Shown here in pieces: positions 8,180 to 14,832 of a DNA stretch of 35,483 nucleotides. The stretch's first letter is position 1, and every line of letters begins with the position of its first letter. The position numbers were made by a program, and so were the translations under genes. This DNA is from a bacterium (lineage in GTDB: Bacteria > Verrucomicrobiota > Kiritimatiellia > RFP12 > UBA1067): NCBI GenBank assembly GCA_025360845.1, contig JANYBJ010000036.1:1-35483 (forward strand). The letters run 5' to 3'. The notes under the pieces are model-generated. The model saw nothing but the letters and a program-made list of their open reading frames with translations, made no database searches and was not told the origin of the DNA.

Positions 8180-9603
8180 ATGAACTCGGACTGTGTAAAG
8201 AGCTGGCCAAAAAAAGAACGCCCCCGTGAACGGCTGTTGGCTGAGGGCGCGGAGAAGGCGTCAGATGCCGACCTCGTGGCCGTGATCCTTCGCGTGGGAC
8301 GGGGCACATTCCAGAAGGGCGTCCAAGGGCAGAATGTGTCGGATTTCGCCCGCAGCTTAGTCGCCCTGTTTGGGAGTCTTCGCGGACTCGACCGCGCCCG
8401 TCAGGATTTCCTGTTGGTGCTGCTCAACGAGTAGGGTTATTCGCTTGAGCAGATCGACGAAGAAACGCCGGTGACGGGTCGTGGTGCCGCTCAGGCCCGC
8501 GCCGACTTCCTGATCTGGCGCTCGCCCGAGGCCAAGAAAAAACAGGAACACGCCCTGATCGTGGTCGAGTGCAAAGCCGACAATGTCAGCATCTCGCTCA
8601 AGGATTACACGCAGGGGGCCAATTACGCCCAGTATGAGCACGCCCGCTTCTTCGTGACCCACAACCACCGCGAGACCCGCTACTGGAAGGTGGATGCCAC
8701 CCGCCGGATGCCGAATTACGACGAGATCGCCAATATCCCGCACGCCGACGCCACCGACAAGCAGATCACCGAACTTCTCCCCGAACATTTCATAAGTCTG
8801 AGGTTTACGGGCGAGATTGAAAATCGCGATTTGCACGGCAAATCCAAGTTCATGGGTGGGCTCAGTTACGCTCGTCCCGGCGACATAATTTACTCGAAGA
8901 TCGATGTGAGAAATGGTGCCATCGGCATTGTGCCGCCGGCAATCCCGGTTGCGGCCGTGACGAGTGAGTTTCCGGTCTATCAGATCAAGAAAGGCGTCGC
9001 CCTTCCCGAGTACATTCAACTCGTCTTTCGAACGGAGCACTTCAGACGGATCATCAATGGCATGGTGAGCGGTGCCAGCGGAAGAAAGCGAGTGCAGCCT
9101 TCTCAGCTCGAAAGTGTCGAAGTTCCCCTGCCAGCACTTGCTGTTCAGCGCGCCATAGTCTCACGCTGGCGGATGGCGCAAGACGAAATTACCAGGGCAG
9201 AGGGAGCGGTGCTTGAAACGGAAGCGGAAATCCGTGCGCGTTTTCTCGCTGACCTCGGATTGAAGTCGGCGGCGGTGGCGCGACAGCCCAGAGCCTATGC
9301 CGTGCGGTGGCAAGAACTGTTCGGCCTCAGCGTTATCTGTGGCAGGTGCTCCAGTCGCATCCCCTGCGTGCGCAAATCGAGGCGGCGGCTCGGACAGCGG
9401 TCGGCAACTACGCCATCGGCTCAGAGGATATTTGGAAATTGCAGATCCCGCTGCCGCCTTTGCCCGTCCAAAAGCAGATCTTGGAGCGCGTGGCAGCCGG
9501 CCGCGAGGAGATCGCCCGCGAGAAGTCGAACGCCGAGCGCCTCTCCCGCGAGATCAACGCCGAGATCGAAGCCCTGATCTTGGGCACGAAGAGGATCGGG
9601 TAG
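8180..9603 (+). pseudogene. Chimeric remnant: radC N-terminus fused to type I restriction-modification fragments
   Basis: One reading frame passes through three unrelated pieces. 8180-8399 encodes a RadC (UPF0758) N-terminus (KSWPKKERPRERLLAEGAE to FGSLRGLDRA). It joins in frame at RQDFLLVLLNE to the start of a type I R-M subunit with an HSDR_N-type nuclease domain (GYSLEQIDEE, VVECKADNV, FVTHNHRET), with an in-frame TAG at 8432-8434 between them. At about 8785, after DKQITELL, the methylase part is missing and an HsdS target-recognition domain begins (GDIIYSKIDVRNGAIGIVP). Near 9330 the frame changes and only the end of a second HsdS domain follows (YAIGSEDIWKLQIPLPPLPVQKQIL). RadC's catalytic JAB domain, the methylase motifs and the R-subunit helicase are all absent. 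It is non-functional as restriction-modification. Confidence 0.85.
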
Positions 9604-9615
9604 CGGCATTGCCCT

Positions 9616-9879
9616 TTAGACTGAGGCCGGTTGAAAGCCCTTCTTCTGGATCTTCTTCAAGAATCCGGTCGCTTCTGCGATTTGGGTCTGATCCAACTGC
9701 CAGCCAGTCGTTTGTGCCTTGCCTTGGATCTCCTGTTCATTCGCGTCCTGCCCTTTCGTGAGCCAGAAGACCTTTGCGGCGTATGACAGGTCCACATAGT
9801 CTGCGGCAACAACCGCATTGAGCTGCTTGATCGCCTGCTTGATTTTGGCGTTGAGATCAGCAGCCTGCCCCTTAGCCAT
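9616..9879 (-). CDS. Small protein of unknown function, possibly 5'-truncated
   Basis: An 87-aa product from ATG 9879: helical, rich in Lys, Gln and Ala, with no Cys and no signal peptide or membrane segment (DLNAKIKQAIKQLNAVVAAD, then a Lys-rich C-terminus GFLKKIQKKGFQP). I do not recognise the family. The composition and regular amphipathic pattern look protein-like rather than shadow-like. No ribosome-binding site precedes 9879; the frame continues upstream to ATG 9924 (102 aa) and 9942, but there it overlaps sequence that reads as protein on the other strand. The gene may have lost its original 5' end at a rearrangement point. It ends 13 nt from the convergent HsdS remnant. Confidence 0.4.
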   Translation of the reverse strand: MAKGQAADLNAKIKQAIKQLNAVVAADYVDLSYAAKVFWLTKGQDANEQEIQGKAQTTGWQLDQTQIAEATGFLKKIQKKGFQPASV

Positions 9880-9901
9880 GAAGTCGACGACCAACGCCGT
9901 C

Positions 9902-10591
9902 GCGCTGACGATGCACTCGATCATCGTGCCGGAAATCCACATTTATCCGCCGGAGGGGACTGTTCCACAAGATCCTTTTGGTTCCATTACGGGAGTTGTC
10001 TGCACGGTCCAAGCGGCCGTCAGCAATCAGAACACCTTTGCCATCCATGCGCGGAATCTGACGATGCTCGAACTGGTCGACCTGCTCTGCTTTCTCTCGG
10101 ACACCACGTACGCGTTCGGCAACGGTGGGTTGATTGTCGCGCCTACGAATATGCCGACGGTCCAGCTGAAACAAAGCGCAAAGAAGGAGAAGGCGTTGAG
10201 CGCGAAGCTGAAGGGAATCACGATCCCAGAACCTAGATTCCGCCCGCCGGCGACCATTATCGACGCCATCGATTTTTTATATCAGGCTTCGTCGGACTAC
10301 GACGAGCCGGCTCTGTCTGTCGATCGTCGGGGCGTCAACTTCGCCGTTAAAAACCCGGGGCTGATGGTGTACAGGCATGGAAACGCGGATTATCTTCCAG
10401 AAATCGCGTCCAAGAAAAGTCTGGCTGAGGAGAGGCCTAGCATCTCCGCGCTTTCGGTAAGATTTTGCACACTTCTTGAGGCGCTGACCAACCTTTGTGC
10501 ATATGTGGATGCGCGGTTCATGATCCGCGACAACACGGTCGTGATCTACCCGGCGGCCGAGACGAACGCGCCGTCTGCGGTCGGGCGGTGA
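9902..10591 (+). pseudogene. 5'-truncated protein with two secretin/STN-like repeats
   Basis: The recognisable protein begins near 9902, where the sequence VPEIHIYPPEGT matches the start of a repeat unit seen later as ITIPEPRFRPPATIIDAIDFL. Each unit ends in a short alpha-beta segment (LELVDLLCFLSDTTYAFGNGGLIVAP; LLEALTNLCAYVDARFMIRDNTVVIYP) like the STN or secretin-N modules of outer-membrane and PVC-type proteins. No signal peptide, start codon with a ribosome-binding site, or upstream domain remains: sequence before 9902 reads as antisense of the small minus-strand gene. The open frame formally starts at ATG 9818 or 9911. Probably the C-terminal rest of a larger envelope protein; expression is doubtful. 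Confidence 0.5.
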
Positions 10592-10649
10592 AGGCGACGC
10601 CAGACGGCTGGGGACTCAGCAATTCTAAATTTGGCAAGAACTGCTGGGC

Positions 10650-10666
10650 TGCCGCGTCAAGCGGCA
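10650..10666 (+). terminator. Short hairpin after the truncated STN-like gene
   Basis: TGCCGC and GCGGCA form a 6-bp stem with a 5-nt loop, followed by an AT-rich stretch (ATAAATAAG) but no T-run. A weak terminator at best. Confidence 0.3.
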
Positions 10667-10720
10667 ATAAATAAGCCGGAGAAAATACACAAAAAATGGG
10701 GAAAGTCCACAAGTGATCAT

Positions 10721-10749
10721 CTGACACAATTGCCGAGGTGTGTTAAAAT
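10721..10749 (+). promoter_or_regulatory. Sigma-70-type promoter of the glycan-degradation cluster
   Basis: CTGACA (10721-10726), a 17-nt spacer and TAAAAT (10744-10749) match five of six bases at each hexamer. The leader to ATG 10820 would be about 65 nt. It could transcribe 10820 through 20412, since the gaps between genes are only 11 and 51 nt. Confidence 0.65.
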
Positions 10750-10819
10750 CTTGTCGTAAGGTTGAGACAGGTTACGTATTGAGGAGTTGTTGTAATTTTA
10801 AAAACGAGGAGTGTACGTC

Positions 10820-13800
10820 ATGGACATGAAGGCCATTAGAAGCGGGTTATTTGCTGTGATGATGGCGGGTGGCGCCTTCGCGGCGACGAGTACAGGTTCG
10901 AGCAGTTGGAGCGCCTACACGGTATCGGGAACGGACTTGCTGCAAACCCATCTCGGCTCCATCGTCGATGAACTCATCGTCAACACGGTTGAAAACAACT
11001 CCTGGTCCTTTGGAACGACGGCTACGCTGACGGACGGAACGGCCGGCGACGCCAACGCGTCGCAAAGCCTTTGCCTCTCGGGCGGATCGGTGACGTATGT
11101 GTTGAACACGGCTCTCTCGCCGGCGGGATACGACATCTCCTCCGTCGACACCTACAGCGGCTGGCGTGACGTCGGGCGCGTGAACCAGCACTGCGAAGTC
11201 AGTTTCCGCAAGGTCGGCTCCGGCACGTTCGGTGACGTCATCACGGTCGATTATGGAGCCGGTGCCAGCCAGACCCGTGTCAACATGGCCGCCGTCAACC
11301 TCACGGGCGTGGATGCCGTCCGCTTCACCTTCCTCGATCAGCAGAACGGCGGCGTCGGCTACAAGGAACTCGATGTGTTCGGCACGCCCTCTGCCCCCGC
11401 CCGCACGGTCACCGGCGAGAGCGGCGGCAGCGTCTACGCGGTATCGAGTACGGATTTGTTGCAAAGCCATCTCGGCTCCACCGACAACGCGCTCAGCCTT
11501 TATAACGAGGGCGGGTACGACAACGGGGGCGTCGCCGCGCTCACGGACGGCTCGTTTGGTTCAGACAGTAAAGCGGGCAGTTGCGGCATAGCGGGGGGAT
11601 CGGTGACGTATACGCTGAACACGGCTGACCATCCGGCAGGCTATGCCGTCACCGCCATCGACACCTATTCCGGGTGGAGCGACAGCGGGCGCGAAGACCA
11701 GAACTATACGGTCAGCTTCCGCAAGGTGGGCTCCAGTCTGTTCAGCACCCCCATCACGGTCGCTTACGCGAGCGCGAACAGCCAGATCCATGTCAACATC
11801 GCCGGCCTCAACCTCACGGGCGTGGACGCGGTCCGCTTCACCTTCACCGCGCAGGAAAACGGCGGGGTCGGCTACAAGGAGCTGGATGTGATCGGCTCGG
11901 CTCCCGCCTATGCCGATGTGACCCGGCGCGATTCAGGCCCCCAGACCATCACCAGCAACGACACCTCCAATGTGCGCATCATCGAGGGCACGGGCACGCC
12001 CGGCGCGAACTTGCTTGGGGCCGCCACGACCGTCATCGACTCCTTGACCCAGAGCGCGCCCGACGGTCTCGCCACGATCGATCCCGCCGGACAGACGCTG
12101 GCGCTCAACGGCATTTATTTGACATCCGCCGCGGGCGGGCTGGCGATCGGGAGCGGCAGCGCCAACGGCACGCTCAAGAGCGCGGGAACGGTGATCAGCG
12201 TTGATAACGTGAGTGCCAACGGCGTCACGGTCAATTCCGTGATCGCGAATGGAACCGGCGCAACAGAGCTGATCAAGTTCGGCACCGGCATGCTGACCCT
12301 GAACGCCGCCAACACCTATTCCGGCGGTACCGCGGTTAACGCCGGAACGCTGAGGATCGCGGGCGGAACGCTCGGCACGGGCGCCGTGAGCGTTAAGGGT
12401 GGCACGTTGCAGATCGATGGTGGAGCCGTTGCCCCCGCAGGGAGTCTTTGCTTTGAAAACAGCACCGTCAACCAGACGGCGGGTAGTCTGAGTTTCAACG
12501 GGTATGCGCGGGTCTCGGACGCCACGCTGAACCTCTCCGGAGGCGCCTCGGGTATCGCTCAGGATAACCTGCTGGGCTGGACCGGCGCGAACGCGACGGT
12601 CCACATCGGCGGCAGCCATGTGGCCGACTGGCTTGTCACCCGTTTTGCCGGGGGCGTCGCAGCCGTGAACCTTGAAAGCGGAGGGTCACTCTATTGCGAT
12701 CAGCTCTACAGCGCGGGTGCCACGGGCACCATCCGGTTCGACGGCGGCAAGCTGGGCATGAGCAGCCGCAATCCCGGGCTCAGCCCCAACGATTGGATCA
12801 GCGCTGCGGCAGGCTCTCTCTCCCTGCTTGTGGGCAACGGCGGCGCGGTCATCGACACCGCCAACGGCAGCGCCGCCATCAACCGGCCCCTCCTGCGCGA
12901 CGGCGCTTCCGCCGGCGGCCTGACCAAGACGGGGGCCAACACCCTGACGCTCGCAGCCCTCAGCACCGATGTCCTCAGCACCTACGCCGGCGATACGCTG
13001 GTTCAGGGAGGCACGCTGAAATTGAGTCAGGTAATGGTGTCCCTGGCTATCGTCAATGCCGGGTTCGAGCAACCGATACCGGTGGCGGACGGATGGAGCG
13101 CGCTTCTTAGCGACGGGGTGCCCGGCGGTTGGGTGTGGGTGTACAGCGACCCGAATTCGACCGACAAAGGCGGTATAGCCGTCAACAATTCGCCCTGGGT
13201 GAATACCGCTCCGCAAGGCACGCAGGTCTGTTTCATACAGGGGGCTTCCGAGGTGAAGCAGACGATTGCCGTTCCGGCTGCAGGAACCTATAGGCTGGCT
13301 TTCAGTGCGGCAAACCGTCCTGGTCATGTCGGCGACAATCTGGATGTGCGGATCGACGGCGTGACCGTGGGGTTCTGGAGCGCCGACGCGTTCAACAACG
13401 GAGGCGCATTCAAGAGCTATACCGCCACCGTCACGCTGTCTCCGGGTTCGCACGAGCTGAAATTCGTGGGAACGTCACCCGGCGGGGATACGGCCACGAC
13501 CATCGACGATGTCAAGTTACTGAGGGTTGACGGCGATTTTCCCGGCTCGCTTCCGGCCGGTTCGAGACTGGCGGTTTCAGCGGGCGCCTTGCTGGATCTG
13601 AACGGGGCCAGCCAGACCGTGGCCGAACTGAGCGGCGGAGGGTGGGTGATGAACAGCTCGACGACCAATGCGATCTTCACGTTCGGCGGCGACAATGCCA
13701 GCACAACCTTCTCGGGGATCATTGAAGGTCCCGTCTCGCTCGTGAAAACGGGCACTGGAACGATGACGCTTTCCGGCGCGAATCTCTACACCGGCTCGAC

Positions 13801-14821
13801 CGTCGTCAACGGCGGGACGCTCGCCCTTGATTTCCCCAGTATCGGACCGGCGGCTTATGCCACGGCCAACGCGTACTCCTTCACACCGGCTGCGGGCAAC
13901 CTGCTTGCCGGCCTCTCGCCCACCGACGTGTCGAACGGCGCCGCCGGGATCGAGGGTACGGGTCCTGTCACACGGCTGACGGACGGCACCATTGTCGCCG
14001 ACAACGCCAACACCTACACCATCGGCAACAACGCGGTGCTGACCTATACGTTGGACACAGCCCGTGGAGGCTATAATCTCACGCAGATCAACATCTATGG
14101 CGGCTGGAACGACAGCGGTCGCGAGAATATTTCCCTGGCGGGTATCAGCTATTCGACCGTCGCCGCTCCGGCCACTTTCATCCCCATCGCGAACAGCGCC
14201 GTGAACTACGAGGGCAACACGGCCATCGCCCGCGCCAGCCTGACGGCCAGCAGCGGGGTGCTTGCCGCCAACGTTTCTGCGGTCAGGTTCACTTTCGGAG
14301 CCCAGGAGAACGGTTATGTCGGCTACCGTGAACTGGAGGTGATCGGTTCGCGGAGCGTCCTGCCAGCGGGCACGATGGCCACGGTCGCACCGGGCGCCGT
14401 ACTGGATCTGAAAGGCACCCATCAGGACTTGGCCGGGCTGAGCGGCAGCGGACTTGTCACCAACGGCACGTTGGCCATCAGCGGCGTAATCGCGCCGGGC
14501 GGCACGAATGTGATCGGCACGCTGACGCTCGCAGCCACGACCTCCCTGAGCGGGACGCTGCTGATGGATGTGGCGCTGGGCGGCTCCAGCGATCTCCTCA
14601 AAGTACAGGGCAATCTGGACCTTTCGGGCCTGGCCTTGGTCATTCAGGACGTGGACCAGATGGGAGGCGGCTCGCCGTATGTGATCGCCACCTGTGCGCC
14701 GGGCGGACTGACCGGCCGGTTCACCTCGGCGAATCTCGGCGCCAAGCGGACGGTTTTCTATAACAATGCCGCCGGAGAAGTGCAACTGATCGGACGCGGC
14801 CTCATGGTCATTATCAATTAA
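10820..14821 (+). CDS. Giant secreted autotransporter-associated beta-strand-repeat protein
   Basis: 1333 aa with a signal peptide (about residues 1-21, AGGAFAA). A discoidin-like module of about 150 residues, recognised by SGWxDxGRExQ and VGYKELDVxG, occurs three times (about 35-190, 207-360 and 1012-1177). Between them are autotransporter-associated beta-strand repeats (TIGR02601 style, LTLNAANTYSGGTAVNAGTL and similar) and one NAGFEQP carbohydrate-binding-like module (about 743-905). No beta-barrel, PEP-CTERM or LPxTG signal is seen; the protein ends in GRGLMVIIN, a tail shared with the paralogue at 20514. GAGGAG lies 8 nt before ATG 10820; ATG 10826 aligns better with the paralogue's start and is an alternative. 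Likely role: surface or extracellular glycan binding or scaffolding with the two hydrolases downstream (gene 13 starts 11 nt later). Confidence 0.8.
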   Translation: MDMKAIRSGLFAVMMAGGAFAATSTGSSSWSAYTVSGTDLLQTHLGSIVDELIVNTVENNSWSFGTTATLTDGTAGDANASQSLCLSGGSVTYVLNTALSPAGYDISSVDTYSGWRDVGRVNQHCEVSFRKVGSGTFGDVITVDYGAGASQTRVNMAAVNLTGVDAVRFTFLDQQNGGVGYKELDVFGTPSAPARTVTGESGGSVYAVSSTDLLQSHLGSTDNALSLYNEGGYDNGGVAALTDGSFGSDSKAGSCGIAGGSVTYTLNTADHPAGYAVTAIDTYSGWSDSGREDQNYTVSFRKVGSSLFSTPITVAYASANSQIHVNIAGLNLTGVDAVRFTFTAQENGGVGYKELDVIGSAPAYADVTRRDSGPQTITSNDTSNVRIIEGTGTPGANLLGAATTVIDSLTQSAPDGLATIDPAGQTLALNGIYLTSAAGGLAIGSGSANGTLKSAGTVISVDNVSANGVTVNSVIANGTGATELIKFGTGMLTLNAANTYSGGTAVNAGTLRIAGGTLGTGAVSVKGGTLQIDGGAVAPAGSLCFENSTVNQTAGSLSFNGYARVSDATLNLSGGASGIAQDNLLGWTGANATVHIGGSHVADWLVTRFAGGVAAVNLESGGSLYCDQLYSAGATGTIRFDGGKLGMSSRNPGLSPNDWISAAAGSLSLLVGNGGAVIDTANGSAAINRPLLRDGASAGGLTKTGANTLTLAALSTDVLSTYAGDTLVQGGTLKLSQVMVSLAIVNAGFEQPIPVADGWSALLSDGVPGGWVWVYSDPNSTDKGGIAVNNSPWVNTAPQGTQVCFIQGASEVKQTIAVPAAGTYRLAFSAANRPGHVGDNLDVRIDGVTVGFWSADAFNNGGAFKSYTATVTLSPGSHELKFVGTSPGGDTATTIDDVKLLRVDGDFPGSLPAGSRLAVSAGALLDLNGASQTVAELSGGGWVMNSSTTNAIFTFGGDNASTTFSGIIEGPVSLVKTGTGTMTLSGANLYTGSTVVNGGTLALDFPSIGPAAYATANAYSFTPAAGNLLAGLSPTDVSNGAAGIEGTGPVTRLTDGTIVADNANTYTIGNNAVLTYTLDTARGGYNLTQINIYGGWNDSGRENISLAGISYSTVAAPATFIPIANSAVNYEGNTAIARASLTASSGVLAANVSAVRFTFGAQENGYVGYRELEVIGSRSVLPAGTMATVAPGAVLDLKGTHQDLAGLSGSGLVTNGTLAISGVIAPGGTNVIGTLTLAATTSLSGTLLMDVALGGSSDLLKVQGNLDLSGLALVIQDVDQMGGGSPYVIATCAPGGLTGRFTSANLGAKRTVFYNNAAGEVQLIGRGLMVIIN
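10922..11385 (+). repeat. Discoidin-like module, copy 1
   Basis: First copy of the roughly 150-residue module of the giant protein; its DNA is still visibly similar to copy 2 (for example around GGACTTGCTGCAAACCCATC against the matching bases near 11452). Confidence 0.7.
11440..11900 (+). repeat. Discoidin-like module, copy 2
   Basis: Tandem second copy; the encoded SFRKVGSS and LTGVDAVRFTF segments are nearly identical to those of copy 1, showing a fairly recent internal duplication. Confidence 0.7.
13045..13535 (+). repeat. NAGFE-type carbohydrate-binding-like module (also twice in the paralogue)
   Basis: Starts with IVNAGFEQP and ends with TTIDDVKLL, a jelly-roll-like pattern. Homologous modules lie at about 23418-23886 and 24206-24655. 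Confidence 0.6.
13855..14350 (+). repeat. Discoidin-like module, copy 3 (diverged)
   Basis: Keeps the GGWNDSGRE and GYVGYRELEVIGS signatures but has diverged from copies 1 and 2. Confidence 0.6.
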
Positions 14822-14832
14822 CGAGGAGCACC

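Noticed and set aside
8432-8434. TAG as a pyrrolysine codon in the radC/R-M frame
   Set aside because: No pyl genes in view, and the surrounding gene is broken by other deletions and a frameshift; a nonsense mutation is simpler.
14735-14821. PEP-CTERM or autotransporter barrel at the end of the giant proteins
   Set aside because: No PEP motif, membrane helix with Arg cluster, or run of barrel strands ending in Phe is present in either paralogue.
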